NCBI RefSeq assembly: GCF_008801715.1
Contig: NZ_VZPG01000004.1
Coordinates: forward strand, 124,001-188,000
Reading direction: 5' to 3'
DNA: 64,000 nucleotides
Source: Pseudochrobactrum saccharolyticum
GTDB taxonomy: Bacteria; Pseudomonadota; Alphaproteobacteria; Rhizobiales; Rhizobiaceae
This document shows positions 56,047 to 64,000 of the stretch, in pieces. The notes below the pieces were generated by a model. The model searched no databases and was not told the DNA's origin. It worked only from the letters and a program-made list of their open reading frames with translations. Every line of letters starts with the position of its first letter. Position 1 is the first letter of the stretch. The translations under genes were made by a program, and so were the position numbers.

Positions 56047-58068
56047 ATGGCAACGAAGGCAAAGGAAAACGAAGAAGCTGAAGTCGAGCGCGATGGCGCG
56101 ACCGATGGGCCGCTTCTCGACCTTTCGGACGACGCTGTCAAGAAGATGATTAAGCTCGCCAAGAAGCGTGGCTATGTCACGATGGACGAGCTGAATGCCG
56201 TGCTGCCTTCTGAGGAAGTCACATCCGAGCAGATCGAAGATACAATGTCGATGTTGTCCGATATGGGCATCAATGTTGTTGAAGATGACGAGCAGGATGC
56301 CGACGCAGAAGAGCGCGACGATGACAGCGAAGAAAGCGGCGGTGATCTGGTAGAAGCCGGCGGTACCGCGCTGGCGACAACGACCACCAAAAAAGAGCCG
56401 ACAGACCGTACCGATGATCCGGTGCGTATGTATCTGCGCGAAATGGGTTCGGTTGAACTGTTGTCGCGTGAAGGTGAAATCGCGATTGCCAAGCGTATTG
56501 AAGCTGGCCGCGAAACTATGATTGCAGGGCTTTGCGAAAGCCCGCTGACATTTCAGGCTCTGATTATCTGGCGTGAAGCACTGAACGACCAGCAGATTTT
56601 GCTGCGCGAAATCATTGATCTTGAAACCACTTATGCGGGTCCTGAAGCAAAACAGGCGCCGGTGATCGAGCGTGTGGAAGAACAGCCTGCGCGCGGTGAT
56701 GACAAGGGTGGCCGTCGTTCACGCGATGACGATGATATCACCAATGTCGGCGGTGAAATTCAGGAAGAATATGACGAGGATGAAGATGATGAGGCCAATC
56801 TGTCGCTTGCTGCGATGGAAGCCGAATTGCGTCCTCAGGTCATGGAAACCCTCGATCTGATCGCTGATACCTATAAGAAACTGCGCAAATTGCAGGATCA
56901 GCAGGTTGAAGGCCGTCTGGCTGCTGCCGGTGAATTGTCGACCTCGCAGGAGCGCCGCTACAAGGAACTGAAAGATCAGCTGATCAAAGCAGTTAAGTCG
57001 CTGTCGCTGAACCAGAATCGTATTGAATCGCTGGTTGAGCAGCTCTACGACATTAACAAGCGTCTCGTTCAGAACGAAGGCAAGCTGTTACGTCTTGCGG
57101 AATCTTTCGGCGTGCGCCGTGAAGAATTCCTCAAAGAATATCAGGGCAATGAACTTGACCCGAACTGGACTGACCGTCTTGCAACCCTGACAGCCCGCGG
57201 CTGGAAGGACTTTGTTGCCAAGGAAAAACGCGGCATTGATAATCTGCGTTCGGAAATTCAGAATCTGGCCACTGAAACCGCGATTTCGATCGGTGAATTC
57301 CGCCGCATCGTTAATCAGGTGCAGAAGGGCGAGCGCGAAGCAACCATTGCCAAGAAGGAAATGGTTGAAGCAAACCTGCGTCTCGTGATTTCGATTGCCA
57401 AGAAATATACCAACCGTGGTTTGCAGTTCCTTGATCTTATTCAGGAAGGCAATATCGGCCTGATGAAGGCGGTTGATAAGTTCGAATATCGCCGTGGTTA
57501 TAAGTTCTCGACCTATGCGACATGGTGGATCAGACAGGCGATTACCCGTTCTATCGCGGATCAGGCACGTACCATCCGTATTCCGGTGCATATGATCGAA
57601 ACGATCAACAAGATCGTTCGTACCTCGCGCCAGATGCTGCATGAAATCGGCCGTGAACCGACACCGGAAGAACTGGCTGAAAAGCTGGCTATGCCTTTGG
57701 AAAAAGTGCGTAAAGTGCTGAAAATCGCCAAGGAGCCGATCTCCCTTGAAACGCCGGTGGGTGATGAAGAAGATTCACATCTGGGCGACTTCATTGAAGA
57801 TAAGAATGCGCTGCTGCCGATTGATGCAGCCATTCAGGCAAACCTGCGTGATACCACAACCCGCGTTCTGGCATCGCTGACCCCACGTGAAGAACGTGTT
57901 CTGCGTATGCGTTTTGGTATCGGTATGAACACCGACCACACGCTGGAAGAAGTTGGTCAGCAGTTCTCGGTTACCCGTGAGCGTATCCGTCAGATCGAGG
58001 CGAAAGCACTGCGTAAGCTCAAGCATCCGAGCCGCTCGCGCAAGCTGCGCTCGTTCCTGGATAGCTAA
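56047..58068 (+). CDS. rpoD: RNA polymerase primary sigma factor RpoD
   Basis: Housekeeping sigma-70. 673 residues from ATG 56047, six bases after GGAG; the open frame upstream to 55945 has no ribosome site. Regions in order: sigma-1.1 (L-I-K...[10 protein letters not shown]), region 1.2 ([11 protein letters not shown]), a long acidic non-conserved insert with coiled-coil character, region 2 ([20 protein letters not shown] and [12 protein letters not shown]), region 3 and region 4 ([17 protein letters not shown]). The polymerase subunits are not in this window. Confidence 0.98.
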   Translation: MATKAKENEEAEVERDGATDGPLLDLSDDAVKKMIKLAKKRGYVTMDELNAVLPSEEVTSEQIEDTMSMLSDMGINVVEDDEQDADAEERDDDSEESGGDLVEAGGTALATTTTKKEPTDRTDDPVRMYLREMGSVELLSREGEIAIAKRIEAGRETMIAGLCESPLTFQALIIWREALNDQQILLREIIDLETTYAGPEAKQAPVIERVEEQPARGDDKGGRRSRDDDDITNVGGEIQEEYDEDEDDEANLSLAAMEAELRPQVMETLDLIADTYKKLRKLQDQQVEGRLAAAGELSTSQERRYKELKDQLIKAVKSLSLNQNRIESLVEQLYDINKRLVQNEGKLLRLAESFGVRREEFLKEYQGNELDPNWTDRLATLTARGWKDFVAKEKRGIDNLRSEIQNLATETAISIGEFRRIVNQVQKGEREATIAKKEMVEANLRLVISIAKKYTNRGLQFLDLIQEGNIGLMKAVDKFEYRRGYKFSTYATWWIRQAITRSIADQARTIRIPVHMIETINKIVRTSRQMLHEIGREPTPEELAEKLAMPLEKVRKVLKIAKEPISLETPVGDEEDSHLGDFIEDKNALLPIDAAIQANLRDTTTRVLASLTPREERVLRMRFGIGMNTDHTLEEVGQQFSVTRERIRQIEAKALRKLKHPSRSRKLRSFLDS

Positions 58069-58110
58069 AAAGCACAAGAAAGTGTCGTCATCCCTGTGGT
58101 GGCGGCATTT

Positions 58111-58220
58111 TTTAGAGCGTGTCGTGTTTAATACTAGCCGCTGCGCTCGCTCTAAATTCTTTTAACTGTCGCATTGTCGCGGACGTTAAATGATCCCATT
58201 TAACTGCGAAATGCTCTAGG
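58111..58220 (+). repeat. Mosaic palindromic repeat, copy 7 (M1-like + M3)
   Basis: TTTAGAGCG (58111-58119) / CGCTCTAAA (58148-58156) form an M1-like frame with a different interior. M3 runs 58148-58219 with inner CGTTAAATG / CATTTAACT-type pairing and ends GCTCTAG. M3 is clearly homologous to 19874-19946. The right end lies ten bases before the hlyU-like ATG. Confidence 0.82.
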
Positions 58221-58227
58221 GGATAGA

Positions 58228-58521
58228 ATGTCTTTTCTTAAACGCCTTTTCGGTTTTGGTTCTTCTGAGGCCGCAGACAGCAAGGCTCAGGCTGAGCCGG
58301 TCAGCAGTGAGCATAAGGGCTTCATCATTCTGGCAACGCCATTTGCCGAAGCCGGACAGTTTCAGACCTGCGGCTTGATCCGTAAGGAAATCGCTGGCGA
58401 GATGAAAGAACATAAATTCATCCGCGCAGATCGTTTCGCAACCATGGATGATGCGGTAAATATTACCCTCATCAAAGCCCGCCAGATTATTGATGAGCAG
58501 GGCGACAATTTATTTCGTTAA
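58228..58521 (+). CDS. HlyU-family protein
   Basis: 97 residues: M-S-F-L-K-R-L-F-G-F-G start, then E-H-K-G-F-I-I-L-A-T-P-F-A-E-A-G-Q-F-Q-T-C-G, K-E-I-A-G-E-M-K-E-H-K-F-I-R-A-D and I-I-D-E-Q-G-D. This is the HlyU-like (PF10115) family, named after a Vibrio haemolysin activator of a different type. In alphaproteobacteria its role is unknown and the activator label is doubtful. The ribosome site AGGGGAT follows directly on repeat copy 7. Confidence 0.88.
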   Translation: MSFLKRLFGFGSSEAADSKAQAEPVSSEHKGFIILATPFAEAGQFQTCGLIRKEIAGEMKEHKFIRADRFATMDDAVNITLIKARQIIDEQGDNLFR

Positions 58522-58545
58522 ACCGAGGCGAAATTGACGAGACAT

Positions 58546-58572
58546 AAGGCCCGGTTTACCGGGCCTTTTATT
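58546..58572 (+). terminator. Terminator of the hlyU-like gene
   Basis: AAGGCCCGG-TTTA-CCGGGCCTT then TTATTTT. Confidence 0.9.
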
Positions 58573-58634
58573 TTGAAATTGATTTATCCGGCCGCAGTAA
58601 GTTTGCTAAAATGCTGCGGGAAGGTGAGGGCGTT

Positions 58635-59081
58635 ATGAAGAAACCATTCTGGCAAACCAAAACATTGCGTGAGTTGAACAAGCAGGAGTGGGAAAGCCTT
58701 TGTGATGGCTGCGGCCAGTGCTGCCTGCATAAATTGCAGGATGACGATACAGACGAGATTTACGGCACCAGTGTTGCCTGTACTTTGCTGGACGGCACAA
58801 GCTGTCAGTGCTCGGATTATCCGAACCGCAGAAAAACTGTGCCGGATTGCGTATTCCTGACACCGGAAATCATTGAGACCGTGCGCTGGTTGCCGGAGAC
58901 CTGCGGCTATCGCCGTGTGTCTGAGGGCAGGGATCTGGAGTGGTGGCATCCGCTTGTTTCCGGCTCCAAAGAAACAGTGCATGAGGCCGGTATTTCCGTG
59001 CGTGGCAAGATCACTGCTTATGATCATGATCTACCGGATGAAGAGGCATATCTGAAACATATGACCGGTCACATTGCCTGA
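58635..59081 (+). CDS. YcgN family cysteine-cluster protein (UPF0260)
   Basis: 148 residues from ATG 58635, after GAGGG. The clustered cysteines C-D-G-C-G-Q-C-C are near residues 23-30, with further cysteines in [12 protein letters not shown] and V-P-D-C-V-F, the UPF0260/YkgJ-like pattern thought to bind zinc or an iron-sulfur centre. F-W-Q-T-K-T-L and W-W-H-P-L-V are also typical. Function is unknown. It stands alone behind a terminator. Confidence 0.92.
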   Translation: MKKPFWQTKTLRELNKQEWESLCDGCGQCCLHKLQDDDTDEIYGTSVACTLLDGTSCQCSDYPNRRKTVPDCVFLTPEIIETVRWLPETCGYRRVSEGRDLEWWHPLVSGSKETVHEAGISVRGKITAYDHDLPDEEAYLKHMTGHIA

Positions 59082-59193
59082 TAAAAAGTGATCAGATGAA
59101 CTGCAAATGAATGATTGATTGCTGCTGCATTCAGAAATAGCCTGCTAAATATTGGATATCGCAACAAGCAAAGAATTATCCAAGGAGGACAAT

Positions 59194-59559
59194 ATGTCGG
59201 GTTTCTCAATGAAGGCAGCAATTGTTTCCGGCCTGATTGGTCTTGCCGGTGTTTTCTCGGCGGGTGCATCGGCACAGGCCGCATCGCCTGCAGTATCGCT
59301 CACCATCAGCGGTGTGGCGGCAACCGGTGCGCCGGTGGTGCAGGTGAACCATCGTCATGGCCATTATAATCGTCCGCAATATCGTCCGAACCGTTATGCC
59401 TGCACACCGCGCAATGCGGTCTCCAAAGCATCGCGTATGGGCATTCGCGGGATGCGTGTGCATAGCAACCGCTCAACGATCCGCGTCTCCGGTTATCGTC
59501 ATGGCCGTCCGGTGAGCGTGCTCTTCGGTAAAGCGCGTGGTTGCCCGATCTTGCGTTAA
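59194..59559 (+). CDS. Small secreted basic protein of unknown function
   Basis: 121 residues from ATG 59194 after the strong AAGGAGGACAAT. A signal peptide ends near A-S-A-Q-A-A. The mature part is basic: an H/Y/R/P-rich stretch (N-H-R-H-G-H-Y-N-R-P-Q-Y-R-P-N-R-Y), then A-C-T-P-R-N-A-V-S-K-A-S-R-M-G-I-R-G-M-R-V and a C-terminal G-K-A-R-G-C-P. The two cysteines may pair. I know similar hypothetical proteins in Rhizobiales but no function. Confidence 0.8.
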   Translation: MSGFSMKAAIVSGLIGLAGVFSAGASAQAASPAVSLTISGVAATGAPVVQVNHRHGHYNRPQYRPNRYACTPRNAVSKASRMGIRGMRVHSNRSTIRVSGYRHGRPVSVLFGKARGCPILR

Positions 59560-59591
59560 TCCGGCATTGACTGGTTGAATTGATTTCCTGT

Positions 59592-59630
59592 CAGGCTGTG
59601 AATCGAACAGATTCGCAGCCTGATTTTTTT
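59592..59630 (+). terminator. Terminator of the small secreted protein gene
   Basis: CAGGCTGTGAATC-GAACA-GATTCGCAGCCTG (one G-U pair) followed by AT7. Confidence 0.92.
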
Positions 59631-59769
59631 ATGCGGATAAGAAGACGGCTTTTGTCGCTAAAATTATGGAAATATCTTGTTTTACAGAATGATATGCTGT
59701 GCCGTCGTCAATATCCGGTATGTCTTTAAACACTGATTGATAATGTTTTGGCTGATAAGCGAGTTAGTC

Positions 59770-59798
59770 TTGCGATCATGTTTCGATTCAGGTAGATC
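59770..59798 (+). promoter_or_regulatory. Candidate tRNA promoter
   Basis: TTGCGA (59770-59775), 17 bases, TAGATC (59793-59798). It would start transcription a few bases before the tRNA. The -10 is poor. Confidence 0.4.
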
Positions 59799-59808
59799 GG
59801 GATTGCGT

Positions 59809-59885
59809 GGGCCTGTAGCTCAATTGGTCAGAGCCGGCGGCTCATAACCGCTTGGTTGGGGGTTCGAGTCCCTCCGGGCCCACCA
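59809..59885 (+). tRNA. tRNA with CAT anticodon, probably tRNA-Ile2
   Basis: 77 bases including encoded CCA. Acceptor stem GGGCCTG / CGGGCCC (one T-G pair), D-stem GCTC / GAGC, anticodon stem GGCGG / CCGCT around loop CTCATAA, T-arm GGGGG-TTCGAGT-CCCTC. CAT could be Met or Ile2. The anticodon-stem and variable segment C-G-C-T-T-G-G-T matches E. coli ileX rather than elongator Met, so I favour Ile2, whose C34 is changed to lysidine by TilS. Confidence 0.9.
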
Positions 59886-59909
59886 TCCTCACTTGGATTT
59901 GTTAGGTTA

Positions 59910-60185
59910 TTATATGCGCATTATTGCCAGCGCAAAGCTGGTGATTGTTGCTGCGGCTAAAATCCAGTTGGTCACTGTGATTGTGAGTTCCTGCTTCTGG
60001 AGCAATCTTAAAATAATCCAGACCACAGCCCATGTTACGGCAGTGCCGATAAATATGGTTCCGGTGAAGCTGATTAGTATTTCAGAGACATCTGTTCCCG
60101 AAACAATCTTCCCCAGAGCTTTGCTGCTTCCGTGCAGCAAAGCCAATATTATAAGAGTTGCAGCCGAGTTCATAACTGGTTTCAT
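59910..60185 (-). CDS. Small membrane protein of unknown function
   Basis: 91 residues with three hydrophobic segments (S-A-A-T-L-I-I-L-A-L-L-H, I-L-I-S-F-T-G-T-I-F-I-G-T-A-V-T-W-A-V-V-W-I-I and W-I-L-A-A-A-T-I-T-S-F-A-L). No family recognised. The ribosome site is weak. It follows the 60201-60452 gene by 15 bases, so the two may be an operon placed convergent to the tRNA. Confidence 0.6.
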   Translation of the reverse strand: MKPVMNSAATLIILALLHGSSKALGKIVSGTDVSEILISFTGTIFIGTAVTWAVVWIILRLLQKQELTITVTNWILAAATITSFALAIMRI

Positions 60186-60200
60186 GGAGACGGCTTTTGC

Positions 60201-60452
60201 TTAAAGCGTGTCGTCCTCATTTTCATCATCATCGTCGGATTCAACAATATCCCATAGAAAGGCGCGCAAGCGTTCCTCAATGCTTTTTCTTGAAGCGCCG
60301 GATGCTTCCATGTCGCGCTTAATTTTGAAGAAGCGGTCTTTGTCGGTAGGGGAAAGATATTTTGTTGCGGATTCTAGGTTTGATAATTCACTGGCCATAA
60401 ATGTCGGATGCTTCTTAAATGGTGAAAAGGACGGAAGTGCGTAGTTTAACAT
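60201..60452 (-). CDS. Small acidic-tailed protein of unknown function
   Basis: 83 residues from ATG 60452, or 65 from ATG 60398; neither start has a clear ribosome site. Charged helical body (L-S-P-T-D-K-D-R-F-F-K-I-K-R-D-M-E-A-S-G, E-E-R-L-R-A-F-L-W-D-I-V) ending in an acidic run (E-S-D-D-D-D-E-N-E-D-D). No family recognised. Pairs with the membrane protein gene behind it. Confidence 0.6.
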   Translation of the reverse strand: MLNYALPSFSPFKKHPTFMASELSNLESATKYLSPTDKDRFFKIKRDMEASGASRKSIEERLRAFLWDIVESDDDDENEDDTL

Positions 60453-60522
60453 CTTGGTGTTTAAAAACAGTAAGATATTATCTCTGCTCTGTGCAGATCA
60501 TTTTTTGATGTGGTGAGTAGCT

Positions 60523-60882
60523 ATGACTTATGACGAATATAATGCCTTTTGCAGCAGCTTGCCGGCAACAACTTATGTTGTTCAATGGGGTGGTTCACAT
60601 GTCTGGAAAGTCGGCGGCAAGGTTTTTGTCATTGGCGGCTGGCATAATGATCAGCCGAGTTTCAGTTTTAAAGTCAGTCATATTGCATTTGAAATGCTGC
60701 AGGAGCAGCCGGGGTTGCGCCCTGCGCCATATCTTGCCTCGCGCGGCATGAAGTGGATACAGCATTATGCGGAGCCGGGTCTCAGTGACGATGAGCTGAA
60801 GGATTATATCCTGCAATCCTACCATCTTGTTGCGCAGGGACTGTCAAAGAAAAAGCAAAAAGAACTCGGCTTGCTGATATAG
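60523..60882 (+). CDS. MmcQ/YjbR family DNA-binding-like protein
   Basis: 119 residues. MmcQ/YjbR fold: Y-D-E-Y-N-A-F-C-S-S-L-P-A-T-T, then V-Q-W-G-G-S-H-V-W-K-V-G-G-K-V-F, F-K-V-S, P-A-P-Y-L-A-S-R-G-M-K-W-I-Q and a C-terminal helix Y-H-L-V-A-Q-G-L-S-K-K. The fold resembles CyaY and DNA-binding proteins. Function unknown. The start codon follows GGTGAGTAGCT. Confidence 0.9.
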   Translation: MTYDEYNAFCSSLPATTYVVQWGGSHVWKVGGKVFVIGGWHNDQPSFSFKVSHIAFEMLQEQPGLRPAPYLASRGMKWIQHYAEPGLSDDELKDYILQSYHLVAQGLSKKKQKELGLLI

Positions 60883-60911
60883 GCCTTGTGTTCGGGAAAT
60901 TTGCGCTGATC

Positions 60912-61283
60912 TTACCGCAGAGACCTTTTCATAATCAGTGGCTCATTGGATCTTGGCGCGGTGTAATTCATGACCACCCGTATTGTTCTGGATTTAACAT
61001 CGGTTTTATTGGCGCAATCCAGAAGTGCCTGTTGTGCACTGAGAGCAAAGACTTTGCCCGCTTCCCGCACAGGGCGATATTCGACAGTGATGATCTCCAA
61101 TAACTCACCTTCCGCATTATAAGTGACTTCAAAAATGGCTGATGCTTTTTGATAGTCAATTTTCTCCGGCAATTTCCAGCATTTACCTGCCATTTCGGCA
61201 ATCACTTCGCCGATAGGGGCGGCATGAAGTGAAGACGGAAACAGGCTGCAAGCCAGAAGAATTGCGAAACAGGACTTATTCAT
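60912..61283 (-). CDS. Periplasmic protein resembling the TolA C-terminal domain
   Basis: 123 residues. A signal peptide ends near L-H-A-A-P. The mature part has A-G-K-C-W-K-L-P...A-I-F-E-V-T-Y-N-A-E-G-E-L and A-L-L-D-C-A-N-K, the two-cysteine pattern of the TolA C-terminal domain, but without TolA's membrane helix and long linker. A free-standing domain of this type could bind Tol-Pal or colicin-like partners; this is inference. Full tolA is not in this window. Confidence 0.65.
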   Translation of the reverse strand: MNKSCFAILLACSLFPSSLHAAPIGEVIAEMAGKCWKLPEKIDYQKASAIFEVTYNAEGELLEIITVEYRPVREAGKVFALSAQQALLDCANKTDVKSRTIRVVMNYTAPRSNEPLIMKRSLR

Positions 61284-61467
61284 ATCTCTCCCGATACATC
61301 ATAGTGCTGATGTATAGATAAGCATAAACCATGCCGTGGGGTAGGTGCGGGGGATTATAATATGGGTATGGTGATAAAGAATACGGGCTGACCACCGGCA
61401 GGGAATTGCAAGACCTTTTGTGACGGCGTTTTTGCTGCCGGTTTGAGTTGGCTGTTCAGAAATAAAA

Positions 61468-61492
61468 AAAGCCCCGCAATGCGGGGCTTTCT
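61468..61492 (-). terminator. Terminator of the porin gene
   Basis: AAAGCCCCGC-AAT-GCGGGGCTTT with T7 following on the minus strand. Confidence 0.92.
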
Positions 61493-61512
61493 TTTTAGTT
61501 CGCAAGTATGGG

Positions 61513-62199
61513 TTAGAACTTGTAGTTCACACCAACGCGTACTGTGTGGAACGGAGCCTTAACTTCACCGAAGCGAACGCCGTTTACATCATCCAGTTTC
61601 AGCTTGCCGAGGTCGGTGTAGAGGTATTCGGTCTTCAGAGTTACGTTGTTTGTAACAGCGTATTCTGCACCGGCACCTACAGTGTAACCAACTTTAGTGT
61701 CGGACTGGGAGAAGCTGTTTACGCCATCAAAAGCAGAAGCTTTGATTTTACCGTAAGCAACACCACCTGTTGCGTAAACCATGAAGCGGTCAACCGGTGT
61801 GTAACCGAGACGAACGCGGGTTGTACCGAACCAGTTGATTTTGGCTTCTGCACCGTATGTGGTCGCGCCGTAAGTTACTTCAGCGTCGGATTTCAGGTTG
61901 CCGCCCTGGAAGTCAGTTTCGATACCAACGATGGTCTGGTCGAACTGCCAGTTGTAACCGGCCTGAATACCGCCGAGGAAGCCGCTTGCATTGTCTTTAG
62001 CGGATACTGCGAAGTTGTCGTAACCGTTGAACTTGTTCTTGCCGCCTGCATAACCGGCGTTAAGACCGATATAGCCGCCTGTCCAGGAGAAAGTGTCAGC
62101 TACAACAGCAGGAGCTGGTTCGTTGTAAACGATAGCATCAGCTGCGAAAGCGCTTGTGGAGGAGAGAAGCAGAGCAGCTGCCAGAGTTGTATATTTCAT
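61513..62199 (-). CDS. Outer-membrane beta-barrel protein, Omp25/Omp31 family
   Basis: 228 residues. The signal peptide ends at A-F-A-A-D. Then comes F-S-W-T-G-G-Y-I-G-L-N-A-G-Y-A-G-G-K, strikingly like Brucella Omp31, followed by alternating strands (G-G-I-Q-A-G-Y-N-W-Q, R-V-R-L-G-Y, Y-A-T-G-G-V-A-Y-G) and the terminal F-H-T-V-R-V-G-V-N-Y-K-F, whose last Phe is the BAM signal. Eight-stranded barrel likely. AAGGAGTTCATCAC precedes the ATG. In Brucella such proteins are major surface antigens; which paralogue this is cannot be told. Confidence 0.92.
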   Translation of the reverse strand: MKYTTLAAALLLSSTSAFAADAIVYNEPAPAVVADTFSWTGGYIGLNAGYAGGKNKFNGYDNFAVSAKDNASGFLGGIQAGYNWQFDQTIVGIETDFQGGNLKSDAEVTYGATTYGAEAKINWFGTTRVRLGYTPVDRFMVYATGGVAYGKIKASAFDGVNSFSQSDTKVGYTVGAGAEYAVTNNVTLKTEYLYTDLGKLKLDDVNGVRFGEVKAPFHTVRVGVNYKF

Positions 62200-62378
62200 G
62201 TGATGAACTCCTTTTAGATTTCGTTAGAAACATAAAATATAGCCTCGGAAATGTCTGTCACAAATATGCAACAGCAAGTTCTTATCGACTTGAAGTAAAT
62301 GTGATCGCATTGACACTTTTCCGCCATAATGTAAGTGTGCGCGCCGCTCACGAAAACGTATGATTTGTCACGTGAATA

Positions 62379-63560
62379 TTATGCGGCCTGACCTGCGCTG
62401 TGGCCCGATGCCCATGCCCATTGGAAGTTAAATCCGCCAAGCCAGCCGGTTACATCCACACATTCTCCAATGAAATAAAGACCTTGTACCTTTTTGGATT
62501 CCATCGTCTTTGAGTCGAGCTCATCGGTGCTGATACCGCCGAGTGTAACTTCTGCCGTGCGATATCCTTCGGAACCTGCCGGTTTGATATGCCAATCCTG
62601 AATTGCGGTAACGAGATTTGTTAAGATCTTGTCGGACAAATCAGCCAGAGGCTTGTTCAATTGTGTCTTTTCCGTGAAAAACTGGGCTAAACGGCGGGGT
62701 AGCTTTTCTGCAAGGACCGTCTGGACAGATTGTTTGCCATTCGTTTTTCGTGCATTTTTTAACAATGCGAGGAAGTCAAAGTCCGGTTCAATGGTCAAAA
62801 CGACCTCATCGCCCTCGCGCCAATAGGATGAAATCTGCAGAATCGCAGGGCCGCTCATACCCCGATGGGTGAAAAGCAGTGCTTCGCGGAATCGGGTTTT
62901 GCCATGTTTAAGTTCGGCATCGACGGCTATCCCTGAAAGCGGGCTGAGCTGTTCCAGCAGATTGGGTTCCAGCGTCAAAGGTACAAGACCGGGGCGGGGT
63001 TCAATCAGGCTGTGCCCAAACTGACCGGCAATCGTGTAAGCAAAACCCGTGGCGCCCATTTTCGGGATGGATTTGCCGCCGGTGGCAATGATCAGCGATT
63101 GCGCTTCGATTTTGCCATAGCTCGTCGTAACTATAAAACCGTCTGTGGTTTTGCTGATGTCCGAAACTGTGGTGTTGAGGTCAAGCCGCACATTGGCCTG
63201 TTGCATTTCCGTGCGCAGCATATTGATGATGTCTTTGGCGCTATGGTCACAGAACAGCTGCCCCAATGTTTTTTCATGCCAGCTGATGTCGTAACTATCG
63301 ACCATGGCGATGAAATCCTGCGGCGTGAAGCGTGCCAGTGCGGATTTGCAAAAATGCGGATTGGCGGACAGATAGTTTTTTGCCGTTGCATGAATATTGG
63401 TGAAGTTGCAGCGGCCGCCGCCGGAAATGCGGATTTTGTCACCAGGGGATTTCGCATGGTCAATCAGTACGACGGAGCGACCCCGCTGGCCGGCACGGAT
63501 TGCACACATCATTCCGGCTGCGCCTGCACCGATAATTACAACGTCTTTTTTCTCAATCAC
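62379..63560 (-). CDS. HI0933/YhiN-family flavoprotein
   Basis: 393 residues. FAD-binding G-A-G-A-A-G near residues 11-16, S-G-G-G-R-C-N-F-T-N (family hallmark), I-A-T-G-G-K-S-I-P-K-M-G-A-T-G, and a C-terminal G-E-C-V-D-V-T-G-W-L-G-G-F-N-F-Q-W-A-W-A-S-G. NAD(P)/FAD-dependent oxidoreductase of unknown substrate. The start is taken as GTG 63560; there is no strong ribosome site. Confidence 0.9.
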   Translation of the reverse strand: MIEKKDVVIIGAGAAGMMCAIRAGQRGRSVVLIDHAKSPGDKIRISGGGRCNFTNIHATAKNYLSANPHFCKSALARFTPQDFIAMVDSYDISWHEKTLGQLFCDHSAKDIINMLRTEMQQANVRLDLNTTVSDISKTTDGFIVTTSYGKIEAQSLIIATGGKSIPKMGATGFAYTIAGQFGHSLIEPRPGLVPLTLEPNLLEQLSPLSGIAVDAELKHGKTRFREALLFTHRGMSGPAILQISSYWREGDEVVLTIEPDFDFLALLKNARKTNGKQSVQTVLAEKLPRRLAQFFTEKTQLNKPLADLSDKILTNLVTAIQDWHIKPAGSEGYRTAEVTLGGISTDELDSKTMESKKVQGLYFIGECVDVTGWLGGFNFQWAWASGHSAGQAA

Positions 63561-63616
63561 GGTGAGGCTTTCTGTTCCGGAAAACGGGTAGGAGGATAAA
63601 GGCGTCTATATAAAGC

Positions 63617-63645
63617 AAAAAAGGCAGCCGTCGAGCGCTGCCTTG
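63617..63645 (-). terminator. Terminator of the nicotinamidase gene
   Basis: AAGGCAGC-CGTCGAGC-GCTGCCTT with T6 following on the minus strand. Confidence 0.82.
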
Positions 63646-63668
63646 TTGATTGCGGGGAGAATGCAGTT

Positions 63669-64000
63669 TTAACGGAACGCTACGCCCGCATTGCGCATCT
63701 GGCTCATCATGGTTTGCAGCGAGCCGCCAATATCAATCGCGCGGCTTAAATCCGGTAATACGGTGACTTTGAAACCTTGTGCTGCCGCATCCAGTGCTGA
63801 ATAGGCCACACAGAAATCGGTAGCGAGACCTGCGAGTGTTACATGTTTAATGCCGCGTTCGCGCAAATAGCCGCCAAGACCGGTCGGGGTCATGTGGTCA
63901 TTTTCGAAGAAAGCGGAATAGCTGTCGATAGCTTTACGATAGCCTTTGCGGATCACCAGCTCGGCTTTTGTCCATTGCAGGTCTTTATGAAACTCCGCGC
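63669..64000 (-). CDS. pncA: Nicotinamidase/isochorismatase-family protein (5' end outside window)
   Basis: The C-terminal 110 or so residues; the frame is still open at the window edge. It contains W-T-K-A-E-L-V-I-R-K-G-Y, Y-S-A-F-F-E-N-D, G-L-G-G-Y-L-R-E-R-G-I and the catalytic-Cys segment G-L-A-T-D-F-C-V-A-Y-S-A-L-D-A. This pattern fits PncA, which deamidates nicotinamide to nicotinate in NAD salvage and also activates pyrazinamide in some bacteria. The catalytic Asp and zinc site would be upstream. Confidence 0.88.
   Translation of the reverse strand, partial: AEFHKDLQWTKAELVIRKGYRKAIDSYSAFFENDHMTPTGLGGYLRERGIKHVTLAGLATDFCVAYSALDAAAQGFKVTVLPDLSRAIDIGGSLQTMMSQMRNAGVAFR

Noticed and set aside
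58111-58220. Repeat copy 7 as the rpoD terminator
   Set aside because: It forms hairpins but has no T-run in the right place and matches repeat module M3 elsewhere.
59809-59885. Calling the tRNA elongator or initiator Met
   Set aside because: The anticodon is CAT, but the anticodon-stem and variable-loop pattern follows Ile2 (ileX). Initiator features (mismatched 1-72 pair, three G-C pairs in the anticodon stem) are absent.

Overview
The window looks like a chromosomal segment of an alphaproteobacterium of the Hyphomicrobiales, most likely the Brucellaceae (a relative of Brucella/Ochrobactrum such as Pseudochrobactrum or Falsochrobactrum). This rests on recognisable families and gene order: petABC, apt, rplY-pth-ychF, greA with a WadC/LpcC-type LPS core mannosyltransferase, trkH, trxB next to a VtlR/LsrB-type LysR regulator, carB/carA, dnaG-rpoD, a BA14K-type protein and an Omp25/Omp31-family porin. 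The genus is inference. Almost everything is housekeeping. I saw no phage, transposase, CRISPR array or defence cluster.

Layout. 1-5.8 kb: end of an ABC exporter, the cytochrome bc1 operon petABC, and apt. 6-9.6 kb (minus): two MaoC-fold genes, ychF, pth and a short rplY. 9.9-13.1 kb: a HerA/DUF87-like ATPase, a GST and prs. 13.5-18.1 kb (minus): apparent operon lgt - MidA-type methyltransferase - pgeF - M24-fold hydrolase - lipoprotein. 18.5-20.5 kb: ubiK, a YbjN-domain gene and csaA. 20.6-23.3 kb (minus): MarR regulator - OmpR-type regulator - histidine kinase, resembling petP-petR of other alphaproteobacteria. 23.6-34.2 kb: small envelope proteins, an MBL hydrolase, cold-shock protein, lytic transglycosylase, uvrB, an SH3 protein, a lipoprotein hydrolase and a DMT exporter. 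35-43.6 kb: greA-wadC, lrp, trkH, trxB, vtlR, a probable AbcR-type small RNA, aspartate aminotransferase and a second cold-shock gene. 44-50.2 kb: carB and carA separated by an oppositely oriented zinc peptidase gene. 50.9-59.6 kb: yqeY, a Na/Pi-cotransporter-like gene with a Pho box, dnaG, rpoD, hlyU-like, a Cys-cluster gene and a small secreted protein. 59.8-64 kb: tRNA with CAT anticodon (probably Ile2), small unknown genes, a porin, an HI0933-family flavoprotein and the 3' part of a nicotinamidase gene.

The non-coding DNA is the most interesting part. Seven intergenic loci carry a mosaic of palindromic modules (called M1-M4 here) that begin and end with TTAGAGC/GCTCTAA-like termini. M1 occurs in two versions whose inner arms differ in a compensatory way. 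Three further large palindromes lie at 18255-18330, 18344-18419 and 48719-48840. The sequence at 41434-41581 reads as a complete sRNA gene: promoter, anti-Shine-Dalgarno loop, second C-rich stretch and terminator. It sits beside vtlR as abcR genes do in other Rhizobiales. A well-matched Pho box precedes the Na/Pi cotransporter gene, and a LexA-like direct repeat overlaps the predicted uvrB promoter. Coordinates and starts were read by eye; homology statements come from recognising family motifs, not from a database search.
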